This document shows, one piece after another, positions 27,315 through 35,719 of a stretch of DNA of 64,000 nt (its first letter is position 1; every line of letters begins with the position of its first letter). The DNA lies in the NCBI GenBank assembly GCA_963762735.1, contig CAVXMG010000021.1:244106-308105 (forward strand), written 5' to 3'. Origin of the DNA: DASXKD01 sp963762735. Lineage in GTDB: Bacteria > Actinomycetota > Actinomycetes > Streptosporangiales > Streptosporangiaceae. Made by a program: the position numbers and the translations under genes. The notes under the pieces are model-generated. The model did no database searches, was not told the origin of the DNA, and worked only from the letters and a program-made list of their open reading frames with translations.

Positions 27315-28317
27315 TCACGCGGGCTCGCCGATCGTGGCCACCATGGCCGCCTTGATGGTGTGCAGCCGGTTCTCCGCCTGGTCGAACACGATGGAGGCGG
27401 GCGACTCGAAAACCTCCTCGGTGACCTCGAGCGCGTCGAGCCCGCGCCTGTCGTAGATCTGCTGCCCGATCTCGGTCTCGGTGTTGTGCAGCGCGGGCAG
27501 GCAGTGCATGAACCTCACCGCGGCGTTCCCCGTGGCCGCCATGGTCTTGGCGTTCACCTGGTAGGGCAGCAGCATGTCGATGCGGGCGTCCCACTCCTGC
27601 GCCGGCTCCCCCATGGACACCCACACGTCGGTGTACAGGAAGTCCGCGCCGGCCACCGCCGCCGCGAGGTCCGCGGTGACCGTCATCCGGGCGCCGGAGG
27701 AGGCGGCAAGCCCGCGGGCGATGTCTTGCACGCCGGGCGCGGGCTGGAGCGGCTCCGGGGCGCAGATGCGCACGTCCATGCCCAGCAGGGCGCCGGTGAC
27801 CAGCAGCGAGTTCGCGGTGTTGTTGCGGCCGTCGCCCAGATAGCAGTAGGTCACCTCGGTGAGCGGCTTGGCGGTGTGGTCGCGCATGGTCAGGATGTCG
27901 GCCAGCATCTGGGTCGGGATGCCACTCATCGGTGAGCCCGTTCCACACCGGCACCCCGGCGAAGGCGGCCAGCGTTTCCACCTTTTCCTGGGCATCGCCG
28001 CGGTATTCGATGCCGTCGAACATCCTGCCGAGTACCCGCGCGGTGTCCTTCATCGACTCCTTGCGCCCAAGCTGGGAGTCCTGCGGCCCTATGTAGGTGA
28101 CGTCGCCGCCCTCGTCATGCGTGGCCACCTCGAACGCCGACCGGGTGCGCGTGGAGGTCTTCTCGAAGATCAGCGCGATGCTCCGGCCGGCCAGCCGGCG
28201 CGCGCGCCGTCCCGCCCGCTTGTCCGCCCGCAGCCGCCCGCCGAGGTCGACGAGGTAGAGAAACTCCCCGGCGCTGAGATCGATCTCTTTGAGCAGGCTG
28301 CGCCCGCGCAGGTCCAT
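27315..28317 (-). pseudogene. argF: Ornithine carbamoyltransferase, one-base frameshift
   Basis: Two adjacent frames together encode about 333 residues. The first frame holds the carbamoyl-phosphate site FEKTSTRTRSAFE and SMKDTARVLGRMFDGIEYRG, and breaks at TDEWHP. The second continues PTQMLADILTMRDH with the ornithine-site HCLPALHN and the usual end. Removing one C from the CCC at about 27930 restores the family sequence TDEWHPTQML. It makes citrulline from ornithine and carbamoyl phosphate, or runs in reverse in arginine catabolism. No arginine genes surround it. The break is probably a homopolymer error. Confidence 0.9.
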
Positions 28318-28412
28318 GAATGCTCCCTCGTTACGGGTGGATCAAGCCGCCCTGCTTGTACCGATGATCAAGGATGCCAGGGGTACCGCGGTGTCAGGCA
28401 CGCGCCCGGCGG

Positions 28413-29387
28413 CTAGGCGCTCGCGGCACCGGCGCCGGTTTCCACGATGTCGGCCGCGCCCCGGACAACGCAGCGCAGCGGGTCGTCCACGACCATGGCC
28501 GGGATGCCCGCGACCGTCTCGACCCGGCCCGCAAGGCCGAGCAGCAGCGCCCCTCCCCCGGCCAGGCAGACCTTGCCGAGCACGACGTCCTCGGCGAGGT
28601 CGGGCGGCAGGTCGAGGAGTATCTCCCGTATCGCTTCGATGATCGAAGTGACACAGGGCTCAAGGGCCGCGGCGACCAGCTCACCGGGTATGCGCTCGGC
28701 CCGGGGCGTCCCGCGCCCAACGTCCACGCCGACGACCTCCGCCCATTCGGCCGTGCCGCCGGTCAGCCCGAGGGCCATCTTCAGCCGCCTGGCCGCGTTC
28801 CGGCCGATGAGCAGGCCAAGCTCGGTCTTCACCGCGGCCACGATCGCCTCGTCCATGGCGTTGCCGCCCAGCCGCAGGGATTCGGCCCGTACCAGGTGCC
28901 CGCCGGCCACCACCGCGATCTCCGTGGTCCCGCCGCCCACGTCCACGATGAACGCGCCGGTCCCGCCGGTGAGGCCGAAGCCCGCGCCCGCGGCGGCGGC
29001 GACGGGCTCGTCGACCAGGTGCACGATGCAGCGGGGACGGCCCGCCTCGACGGCAGCCGCCAGCGCCCGGCGCTCCACCCAGGTGGCCCCGCTGGGCACG
29101 CAGACCACAGCGGCCGGGCGCAGCAGGCCGCGGCGCAGCCGCGCCTGGCGCAGGAAGGCCGCCAGCATGGCCGTGGCCGCGTCCAGGTCCGCGATCACCC
29201 CGTCGCGCAGCGGATGGATGATGTCGACACCCTGGGGCGCCTTGCCGGCCAGCGCATCCGCGTCCCGGCCGACCGCAACGGTCCGGCCGGTGGCCCGGTC
29301 CACGGCGATCGCGGAAGGCTCCTCCACGGCGATCCCTCTGCCATGGACGCTCACCAGCGTGTTGACGGTGCCTAGATCGATCGCCAC
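28413..29387 (-). CDS. MreB-like actin-family rod shape protein
   Basis: The 324-residue protein has actin-fold phosphate loops DLGTVNTLV (near residue 4) and FIVDVGGGTTEIAVV (about 155), plus the adenosine motif LAGGGALLLG (about 285). It starts with GTG 29387, so it lacks the usual short amphipathic N-terminal segment of MreB. Many actinomycetes lack MreB or use it in sporulation, and no mreC or mreD is nearby. It may therefore have a specialised role. Confidence 0.85.
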   Translation of the reverse strand: MAIDLGTVNTLVSVHGRGIAVEEPSAIAVDRATGRTVAVGRDADALAGKAPQGVDIIHPLRDGVIADLDAATAMLAAFLRQARLRRGLLRPAAVVCVPSGATWVERRALAAAVEAGRPRCIVHLVDEPVAAAAGAGFGLTGGTGAFIVDVGGGTTEIAVVAGGHLVRAESLRLGGNAMDEAIVAAVKTELGLLIGRNAARRLKMALGLTGGTAEWAEVVGVDVGRGTPRAERIPGELVAAALEPCVTSIIEAIREILLDLPPDLAEDVVLGKVCLAGGGALLLGLAGRVETVAGIPAMVVDDPLRCVVRGAADIVETGAGAASA

Positions 29388-29544
29388 GCCGTGCCCGCAG
29401 CCGCATCATGCCTGCCTGTTCTCATGCGAAGTCGCCGTCCGGTCACCGGGAGCCCGGTCACCTACGGTTACCTCCATACCCGCAGCCCCGCGATCAATGA
29501 CCGCGGCGCGGGCAACTGCGGCGGCACGGGCTGGCCGAGTGAGG

Positions 29545-29976
29545 CTAGGCCGGGATCACCACCACCGGGCACGCCGCGTGGTTCACCACCTTGTTGGTCA
29601 CCGAGCCAAGCAGCATCTGCGAGAGCCCGCCGCCACTGTTCGTGCCCACGACCACCAGATCCGCGTCCGACGAGGCACCCAGCAGTTCCTGCGCGGGCAG
29701 GCCACTGACGGCACGCACGGTGACCGATGCCGGGGCCGGGTCCCCGGCCTGGCTCACCGCCTTCTGCACGGCTTCCTCAGCCGCCCGGCGCATCGCGTCG
29801 GTGACCGGCTGGTCCGACGGGTACAGCTCCGGGGTGCCGGTCCAGTGGTTCGCGGCGACCTGGTGCACGGCCAGCACGGTCAGTGCCGCACCGCGCAGCC
29901 CCGCCTCCCGGACCGCCCAGTCCAGCGCCCGGCGCGAAACCTCGGAACCGTCAACGCCCACAATGATCCCAGGCAT
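29545..29976 (-). CDS. Universal stress protein
   Basis: The 143-residue UspA-like protein starts PGIIVGVDGSEVSRRALDWA and has the ATP-binding segment VVVGTNSGGGLSQMLLGSVTNKV near the end. Start ATG 29976 has an AGGAGTGG site. By family knowledge it binds ATP and supports dormancy or stress survival. It is one of four universal stress genes in 10 kb. Confidence 0.93.
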   Translation of the reverse strand: MPGIIVGVDGSEVSRRALDWAVREAGLRGAALTVLAVHQVAANHWTGTPELYPSDQPVTDAMRRAAEEAVQKAVSQAGDPAPASVTVRAVSGLPAQELLGASSDADLVVVGTNSGGGLSQMLLGSVTNKVVNHAACPVVVIPA

Positions 29977-30208
29977 AATCCACCACTCCTTCAGCCAACG
30001 GCCACCCGGACCTGGTGGCGCATAACTTCCCCCCAGAATCAAGTGTCAACCCAGTGCGCTTCTGGCACCAGGGCCCAAATCCGTACCAATTGGTGGCATC
30101 GGACGGGCCGCCAGCCAGCCCGGAGCACAAAGTCCTGGGCCATTTGGCCGATCTGGCTACTGCTTATGGCCCTGGCTAGCGGCGCGGGCCAGCGCGCACG
30201 CTGACTGC

Positions 30209-30496
30209 ATGAGCGCTGATCCCATGCAGAACGTCACTCCGCCACAAGAGCCGAGGCTCTCCGCACTGCCCGCCCCGGCGGTGCCCGCCGAGAGCGGCTA
30301 CGCATTCTGGACGGCCGAGCGCGCCTGCTGCTGCCCGGCCAAACCGGCCGTGGTCGCCGTGCTGCCCCCGGCACCGGGCCGGGACCACGAAACCGACCTG
30401 CTGCTGTGCGGCCATCATTACCGGGCCGCACGCAAAGCCCTGGAGGCGGCCGGCGCCACCGTCCTGGCGGAAGGCGGCCTGCTCGCGACCCTCTGA
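30209..30496 (+). CDS. DUF7455 family protein
   Basis: The 95-residue protein has the DUF7455 core ACCCPAKPAVVAVLPP and LLLCGHHYRAARKALEAAGA. The cysteines and His could form a zinc site. It starts with ATG 30209. Proteins like this are short and often encoded near sigma factors in actinobacteria; the role is unknown. It stands between two universal stress genes. Confidence 0.85.
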   Translation: MSADPMQNVTPPQEPRLSALPAPAVPAESGYAFWTAERACCCPAKPAVVAVLPPAPGRDHETDLLLCGHHYRAARKALEAAGATVLAEGGLLATL

Positions 30497-30593
30497 CGCT
30501 GATCTCCAGGCGCGGTCACCGTCACGGCCGTTCCGCCGATGCGGTTCGATAGTTGCCAAGCGATACCCAAAGACGCATGGAAGGCGGACGGCG

Positions 30594-31052
30594 ATGACCA
30601 GCGGACAGGGCGGACAGGAACTCGTGGTGGTCGGCGTCGACGGCTCGGCCGAGTCTGTGGCGGCGCTGCGCTGGGCGGCGCGGTACGCCGCGGCCACCGG
30701 CGCCCGCGTGCGGGCCATGCTCGCCTGGCACTACCCGACGGCTGCCGGCGAGGCCCCCGTGGGGGTCGCACCGGAACCCATCAGGAAAGAGACCGAGGCG
30801 GAGATGCACGAGACCCTCGACGCGGCGGTCGGCAAGGCCTACGCGGGGCAAGAGGCCAGGGCGGAGAAGAGCATCGCCTACGGGCATCCCGCGCAGGTCC
30901 TGATCGAGGCCTCCAGGGAAGCCGATCTGCTGGTCGTCGGCAGCCACGGGCACGGGACCTTCACCGGGATGGTGCTCGGCTCGGTGAGCATCCACTGCGT
31001 CACCAGCGCGTTCTGCCCGGTTGTCGTGGTCCGCGGTAGCGCTGGCGGCTGA
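30594..31052 (+). CDS. Universal stress protein
   Basis: The 152-residue UspA-fold protein starts ELVVVGVDGSAESVAALRWA and ends with LLVVGSHGHGTFTGMVLGSVSIH, the ATP-binding signature. It is followed by a strong palindrome. It is probably part of a hypoxia/dormancy group with the genes downstream, by analogy with mycobacterial Usp members. Confidence 0.93.
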   Translation: MTSGQGGQELVVVGVDGSAESVAALRWAARYAAATGARVRAMLAWHYPTAAGEAPVGVAPEPIRKETEAEMHETLDAAVGKAYAGQEARAEKSIAYGHPAQVLIEASREADLLVVGSHGHGTFTGMVLGSVSIHCVTSAFCPVVVVRGSAGG

Positions 31053-31148
31053 GGCGGGCCCGCTCTCGGGCGCACAGGCCCAGACCCTCGACGGCTACCG
31101 ACGGACGACCGGCTACCTGTCGGCCAGCGCACCTCGCCGCCCACTAAA

Positions 31149-31198
31149 CGTGATCATGACTTTGGTGGTGCCGGAGCACCACCAAAGTCATGATCACG
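31149..31198. terminator. Perfect 23-bp inverted repeat
   Basis: Arms 31149-31171 and 31176-31198 are exact complements around a 4-nt centre. It lies between the convergent universal stress gene and the TauE/SafE gene. It contains TGATCATGA and is AT-richer than its neighbours. A bidirectional terminator is the simplest reading; a protein-binding site is an alternative. Confidence 0.75.
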
Positions 31199-31222
31199 AA
31201 CCGGGGTTTGGGGTTTCAGTGG

Positions 31223-32254
31223 CTAGCCGCTGGTGGCAGAGGGCGGACCGGCCTCCTGGTCGGCGGCGGCGTGCTGGCCGTTGGCGGCTTGGCCGTTGGC
31301 GTGCTGGCCGTTGCTGCCCGGCTCGGCCCCGGAGCCGTTCCCGCTGGCCGATCCGTTCGCGGTGGCGACCGCGGCCCGGCCGTTGCCGTTGCGCCACGGC
31401 TGGGTGCGGAACAGCCAGTAGCAGCCCGCGGTCAGCAAGACGGCGCACAGGATCCAGCCCAGCACGGTGGTGGCGACGCCGATGTACTTCAGGCCGGAGG
31501 CGAAGATCACGAAGGTGATGATCGGCCTGATGTAGCGGTCCGGCGCCCGCGAGGAGAAGAACGAGCCGATCAGCACGGCCGGCACGGCGCCGATGATGAT
31601 GGAGGCGGTCACGCCGAACTCGACCGTGCCGAAGATCAGCGCGCCCAGGGCGGCGGCCGCGGTCAGCGGGACCGCCTGGGTCAGGTCGGTGCCGACGAGT
31701 GCGTTAGCGCTGATCAGCGGGTACAGGAAGAGCAGCAGCACGATCATCAAGGACCCGGAGCCCACCGAGGTCATGCCGACGATCAGCCCGCCGATCATGC
31801 CGATCCCGACGGTCGGCAGCGGGCGGACCTGCACGTCGTTGATGAGGCCGATCCGGCTCTTGCCGGACCGGCGGTCCAGGTAGTAGCGGAACACCATGGC
31901 CCCTGCCCCGACCAGCAGCGCGGCCCCCAGGAACTTCTCCACGGTGTCCTGTGCCGAGGAGGAGTTGCCAAGTACGTGCAGCAGGTAGGCGCCGACGAAC
32001 GCCATCGGCACCGAACCGCACACCATCCAGCCGACCAGGCGCAGGTTCACCGTCTTCTTGTACAGGTGCACAGCCGCGCCGACGGGCCGCATCACTACCG
32101 CGGCCACCAGGTCGCTGGAGATCGCCGAGGATGGCTTCACCCCGAAGAGCAGGATGAGCATCGGCGTCATCAGGGCGCCCCCGCCGGCCCCGGTCAGTCC
32201 CACAAGCAGCCCGACAACCGCACTGCCTAGGACGATATAGGGGTCCAGGTGCAT
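31223..32254 (-). CDS. TauE/SafE family anion (sulfite) exporter
   Basis: The 343-residue membrane protein has about eight hydrophobic segments and the family glycine motif LVGLTGAGGGALMTPMLIL near the start; its second half repeats a GMTSVGSGSLMIV motif. The C-terminal 55 residues are Gly/Asn-rich and cytosolic. ATG 32254 has a GAAGGAGAAAG site. It would export sulfite or organosulfonate by proton motive force. No sulfur genes are close. Confidence 0.9.
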   Translation of the reverse strand: MHLDPYIVLGSAVVGLLVGLTGAGGGALMTPMLILLFGVKPSSAISSDLVAAVVMRPVGAAVHLYKKTVNLRLVGWMVCGSVPMAFVGAYLLHVLGNSSSAQDTVEKFLGAALLVGAGAMVFRYYLDRRSGKSRIGLINDVQVRPLPTVGIGMIGGLIVGMTSVGSGSLMIVLLLFLYPLISANALVGTDLTQAVPLTAAAALGALIFGTVEFGVTASIIIGAVPAVLIGSFFSSRAPDRYIRPIITFVIFASGLKYIGVATTVLGWILCAVLLTAGCYWLFRTQPWRNGNGRAAVATANGSASGNGSGAEPGSNGQHANGQAANGQHAAADQEAGPPSATSG

Positions 32255-32681
32255 TGCTGGCTTTCTCCTTCCGTTGCGCGCCCGGTGACCGCCAAGCTGC
32301 CCCGGTGACCTGCGTTTCCTGCCGCTTTTCGCTGCCGCCGCTGGCGTCGCCGCCCGGGGACCGTTCGAGTCACCTTGCCCCGGTGTCACCGGCCCTACAC
32401 CTCTCCAGTGACCTGCGCCGCCATGCCCCGGCAGATTCCTAGTCTTTCATTCCTAAATATAGGCATTAGGAGTGAGATGTCCAGCGGTCCGGGCGGAATT
32501 GTCTAATAAAAAAATCTAGTTTATCGCACTTTAAAATAGGATTATTGCAGGTGCGTTACGCCTGTTAACCTACGGCCGGACTATTCCCTATATTTCCGCG
32601 CGGCTAAATCGTCCGCGAGCATGGTGGTGGCCCGCGCGGGCAGGGGGTCAGGACGAGGCGCTGCGTCAGGACAAGGCTGCG
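32255..32681. other. Intergenic region with an AT-rich island
   Basis: Most of the 427 bp is non-coding. A stretch at about 32440-32610 is strikingly AT-rich for this genome (for example AATAAAAAAATCTAG). It ends in three copies of a 'GCGTCAGGACGAGG'-like unit at about 32650-32690. It would be the promoter region of the TauE/SafE gene and might also contain a horizontally acquired or regulatory element. I see no ORF. Confidence 0.55.
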
Positions 32682-33149
32682 TCAGGACGAGGCTGCCTCG
32701 GGCCGGTGGCTCAGCCGACGGCCGGTGACCGCGTTAGGGACGATGCGGATCGCGTGCTCGTGGGCTCCGGCAGGCCACGGATCGACCCCAGATTCGAGCA
32801 CGATCGCCCGTTCGTCCTCCGAGGTCATGTGGTGCGCCGGGCCGTGGAGGAGGACGCTCCAGCCGTCCCTCGTCGCCGGATCGATCTGGTCGATCTCGAA
32901 GGCGACCTGGTATTCGGCGTGCGCGATCCCGGTGCGCAGGTCCTCGCCCGTCGGGCTGTCCTGCGCGGTACGGAACACGATCGCCCCGTCGTGCAGTTTG
33001 TAATTGACCGGAAGCACGGTCAGCCCATAACGCCCGGTGAAGGCGAGCCGCCCGATACCGCCGGGCGATATCAGCCGCAGGCATTCCGCCTCGTCCAGTG
33101 GTTCCAGGACCGGCCGCGCGTTCGCGTAACCGCTGGCGCCTTCAGACAT
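32682..33149 (-). CDS. Pyridoxamine 5'-phosphate oxidase-like flavin protein
   Basis: The 155-residue protein has a split-barrel fold pattern: IGRLAFTGRYGLTVLPVNYK and GAIVFRTAQDSPTGEDLRTG, followed by VAFEIDQIDPATRDGWSVLLHG. It belongs to the PNPOx-like/heme-or-FMN binding group that is often regulated with hypoxia genes in mycobacteria. ATG 33149 starts it; the upstream frame is not coding-like. Cofactor and substrate are unknown. Confidence 0.88.
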   Translation of the reverse strand: MSEGASGYANARPVLEPLDEAECLRLISPGGIGRLAFTGRYGLTVLPVNYKLHDGAIVFRTAQDSPTGEDLRTGIAHAEYQVAFEIDQIDPATRDGWSVLLHGPAHHMTSEDERAIVLESGVDPWPAGAHEHAIRIVPNAVTGRRLSHRPEAASS

Positions 33150-33228
33150 TCGCGATCCTTGTCGTTTGCGTCGATGGCCGGGGACCCGCAACCGGGATTC
33201 GCGGATCCATTGCTTCTCCTCCCCGGCG

Positions 33229-33864
33229 CTAACCGCGAGAGCGGAAGCGCTTGGTCCACTGCGGGCCGACGATCGCCCAGGCCAGTTCCCAGTCCGCGAG
33301 CCTGCGCCGGTCCAGCAGCCATCGTCCGATCAGCGCCAGGCAGGACAGCGCGATCAGCAGCACGGCGGTGGCAACGGCCGCCGCGGTGGCCGCCCGGGCC
33401 AGCACCGCACGGTGGGTGATCGGGGCATCGGTCGGCCTGCCCGCGGCATCCACCCACATCCGCACCTTCCGGCCCGCGGCCAGGCCGACCTCGACCGGGA
33501 TGTCACCGGAGCGCACCTGCCCGTCCGGCGCCGTCCACCGGGCCGGCACCCAGGAGTACCCGAAGACCCCGTCGGCAAAGGAGTCGGGTGCTGACACCGA
33601 GCGCAGCAGGACGGCGGGCACCTCACGCCAGGAGCGCTCCGTCCGCTGCTCGGTAGCACCGGCACGGCTGGCCCAGTGGAAGGCCGCGACACCAAACAGC
33701 GGCACCACGATCAGGCCTGCCACCAGGAACTGGGCCGTGAGCCAGGTGGCGATCTTGTCGGTGCGCCGCCGCAGCGGGTTGCCGTCCAGCCCCAGCCAGC
33801 GTCCCAGCCGACGGGCCCGCCTCCTGATGCCGCTCATGCCGTTCATTCCGTTCTCGCCGTTCAC
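33229..33864 (-). CDS. Rv1733c-family membrane protein
   Basis: The 211-residue protein has two transmembrane helices (about 43-65 and 150-175) around an extracytoplasmic domain with VPVEVG-like and RAWVDAAG-like features, and a short Arg-rich tail. This matches the Rv1733c family, a DosR-regulated membrane antigen group in mycobacteria. Start could be ATG 33864 or the later MSGIRRR. It is encoded between a PNPOx-like gene and remnants of an acyl-CoA synthetase. Confidence 0.82.
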   Translation of the reverse strand: MNGENGMNGMSGIRRRARRLGRWLGLDGNPLRRRTDKIATWLTAQFLVAGLIVVPLFGVAAFHWASRAGATEQRTERSWREVPAVLLRSVSAPDSFADGVFGYSWVPARWTAPDGQVRSGDIPVEVGLAAGRKVRMWVDAAGRPTDAPITHRAVLARAATAAAVATAVLLIALSCLALIGRWLLDRRRLADWELAWAIVGPQWTKRFRSRG

Positions 33865-33959
33865 TCCGGCACCTCTGGCGGCGCAGCGCCGCGCCCATGG
33901 GAAACGCCCGCGTCACGGACACCGCCGCCGATATCGACGATACTGCCGCCTGCCCCGGG

Positions 33960-34145
33960 TCAGCGCAGCTGTCCGAGGAACGGGTCACGTGGCTGTGCCG
34001 GCCTGACCCGGATCCGGGCGTCCACGACCCGGGCGCCACCGGGGGTGGCGAGCACCGGGTTGAGCAAGGGCCGCCTCGGCGGCGGCAGGGCGATGCAGCC
34101 GGATATCCGGGACCTCGGCCCGCGCCGGGACGGCGAATCGCTGGA
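33960..34145 (-). pseudogene. C-terminal remnant of an NDP-forming acyl-CoA synthetase (ATP-grasp end)
   Basis: The last about 35 codons before the TGA at 33960 encode NPVLATPGGARVVDARIRV and PFLGQLR, the usual end of acetate-CoA ligase/ATP-grasp proteins. Upstream, an adjacent frame retains EVPDIRLHR-like sequence. Nothing further of this roughly 700-900-residue enzyme is present, so it is a truncated, frame-disturbed remnant. Such genes often neighbour universal stress genes. Confidence 0.5.
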
Positions 34146-34370
34146 CTACTTGCGCTCGGCTACGTAGTAGCCCTTGCCCCGGACCGAGATGATCGTCCCT
34201 TCGTCCCGCAAGGTCTCCAGCGACCGCTGCGCGGTACGGTGCGAAATCCCGTGTTCCTGGGCCAGAGTAAGATCGACGGCACCCGGCCCTGAAGCTCACC
34301 GGACTCGATCTCCGCGCAAAAGTGCCGTCAACTGCTCAAGAAGCGGCACCGGCGAGCCATGGTCGATCAT
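34146..34370 (-). pseudogene. Short GntR-family winged-helix regulator, frame-disrupted
   Basis: ATG 34370 begins MIDHGSPVPLLEQLTALLRG, the usual GntR wHTH start, but an in-frame TGA follows after 24 codons. One frame over, EIESGELQGRVPSI continues the motif. The first frame then resumes with LAQEHGISHRTAQRSLETLRDEG and IISVRGKGYYVAERK, ending at 34146. Two compensating one-base errors would restore a 74-residue DNA-binding protein with no ligand domain. The intact family regulates small operons. Confidence 0.75.
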
Positions 34371-34442
34371 CGTGCTAGCGTTCCCCGTGTGCCGCACGTG
34401 ACTGAGCAGGGTCCCGTGTGTGCAGCGGAGTGTCCCTCAACC

Positions 34443-34650
34443 ATGAGCGCATTCGACGAGGACGGCACGACGGACCTGACATGCTGCGGCGGAGCACCCC
34501 GGTTGGCGGTTCGGGTCGGTGTGGGCCAGCGCGGCAAGCGGTCCTGACGCGCGCGTATCTACGCCACCAGGGACGGACGGCTCATCACCGCCTGGACGGC
34601 CGCCCAGCTTGCCGCGGCCATCCGGGGCGAGGAGCAGGACGGCCGGCACT
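34443..34650 (+). pseudogene. Possible small protein split by an in-frame TGA
   Basis: ATG 34443 begins a frame of 34 codons with a CC motif (LTCCGGAPRL), then a TGA at 34545. The same frame continues with IYATRDGRLITAWTAAQLAAAIRGEEQ and ends with TGA at 34648. The second half looks like a real small-protein ending. It is divergent from the GntR remnant. It could be a decayed gene or a chance frame. Confidence 0.3.
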
Positions 34651-34686
34651 GACCTGCGCACTGCTGCGTGCGGTCTGGACCTGCCG

Positions 34687-35064
34687 CTATTCCCTGAGCA
34701 TGCTCCGGTAGACCGCGAGCAGCGCGGCCTTCTGCTCGTCGTCGAGCCGGGCATCGGCCCGGATCACCGACTCCACCGAGCCCGGGCTCCCCTGTGCCTC
34801 GCCGCGGGCGGCGTTCGCGGCGTGCTCAAGCAGGCCGGCCTCGGCGAGCAGCGTCTCGGCGGACACGTTGAGCGCGTCGGCCAGCAGCCGCAGCACGCGC
34901 ACCGACGGCTGGTGCAGGCCGCGCTCGATCTGGCTCAGGTACGGGTTGGACAGGCTGGTCAGGTCGGCGAGCTGGCGGAGTGACAGATTCGCCAGCTTGC
35001 GCTGGCTGCGGATGAAGCCGCCCAGTGCCTTCATCTGGGCGTCCCATGGGTCCGTCACGGTCAC
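34687..35064 (-). CDS. XRE-family helix-turn-helix regulator
   Basis: From GTG 35064 (GGGGAGG site) the protein is 125 residues with a Cro/CI HTH at about residues 14-70 (LSLRQLADLTSLSNPYLSQIERG). A helical, acidic region follows. It is encoded next to a phasin and PhaC and is a candidate regulator of them. A second GTG at 35058 is also usable. The longer frame upstream is antisense noise. Confidence 0.88.
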   Translation of the reverse strand: MTVTDPWDAQMKALGGFIRSQRKLANLSLRQLADLTSLSNPYLSQIERGLHQPSVRVLRLLADALNVSAETLLAEAGLLEHAANAARGEAQGSPGSVESVIRADARLDDEQKAALLAVYRSMLRE

Positions 35065-35215
35065 CTCGCCTCCCCGGCACGCGTCCGTTGTGCTAACAAT
35101 ACTGAGCAATGCGCCGCGCGGCGGCCCTTGCCGGGCCGCCGCGCGGCGGGTGGTTCTTTCTCGCCCGCTGCAACGCGGCGGGACGGGACGGCCGGCCTGT
35201 CCCGCGGGGCGCGCC

Positions 35216-35539
35216 TTACTTGGCAGCGGTGCCCGTCTTCTTGGCAGCGGGAGCGGTGTCGCCGTAGAACAGCGGCGCGGTCGCGTGCAGCACGTCCTCG
35301 GCGAACTTGCGCTGTGCGGCGAGCAGCTGCTCGACGAAGTCGTAGGTGCCGGCCACCAGCTCACTGGGCTTGGGCAGCTTGTCGGCGAACGGGATGCCCA
35401 CCTCGGGAAGCGGGGGCTTGATGGCCTGGACGGCGTCCGCCCACAGCTGGATCGCATCGACAACGGCGTCCTGGCTCTTGCGGACGGTCTTCAGAATCTC
35501 ACCCTGGAGCTCCTGCCCCACGGTCTTGGTGTCGCTCAT
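35216..35539 (-). CDS. Phasin-like granule-associated protein
   Basis: The 107-residue protein is mostly amphipathic helix, with VGQELQGEILKTVRKSQDAV, LPKPSELVAGTYDFVEQLLAAQRKFAEDV and an Ala/Lys-rich C-terminus. That fits actinobacterial phasins that coat polyhydroxyalkanoate granules. The adjacent PhaC gene and XRE regulator support this. It has its own upstream region with a palindrome at 35606-35619. Confidence 0.82.
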   Translation of the reverse strand: MSDTKTVGQELQGEILKTVRKSQDAVVDAIQLWADAVQAIKPPLPEVGIPFADKLPKPSELVAGTYDFVEQLLAAQRKFAEDVLHATAPLFYGDTAPAAKKTGTAAK

Positions 35540-35605
35540 GGTTCCTCCTCGATGGCCTTGTGCAAACTAAAGTACGCAACCCATGCGCGACTTGTCAAGC
35601 ACCCC

Positions 35606-35619
35606 CTAGATATATCTAG
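35606..35619. promoter_or_regulatory. CTAGATATATCTAG palindrome upstream of phasin
   Basis: A perfect 14-bp palindrome lies 67 bp upstream of the phasin start, in the least GC-rich part of the gap. It is a candidate operator for the adjacent XRE regulator or another dimeric repressor; that link is inferred from position only. Confidence 0.45.
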
Positions 35620-35639
35620 CAACACCCCAGGTGGCTGGC

Positions 35640-35696
35640 CGGCCGAGGGGTTGCCCGGACGCGGTTTTGTCCCGCGTCCGGGCAACCCCTCGGCCG
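35640..35696. terminator. 25-bp perfect hairpin between phaC and phasin
   Basis: Arms 35640-35664 and 35672-35696 are complementary, with loop TTTTGTC. It begins 24 bp after the PhaC stop codon in the direction of transcription, so it most likely ends the phaC transcript and insulates the phasin gene. Confidence 0.82.
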
Positions 35697-35719
35697 ACCT
35701 TCACGCACGCCAGAAGGCG

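Noticed and set aside
34545..34547. The internal TGA as a selenocysteine codon.
   Set aside because: There is no sign of a selenocysteine hairpin and no selenoprotein family.
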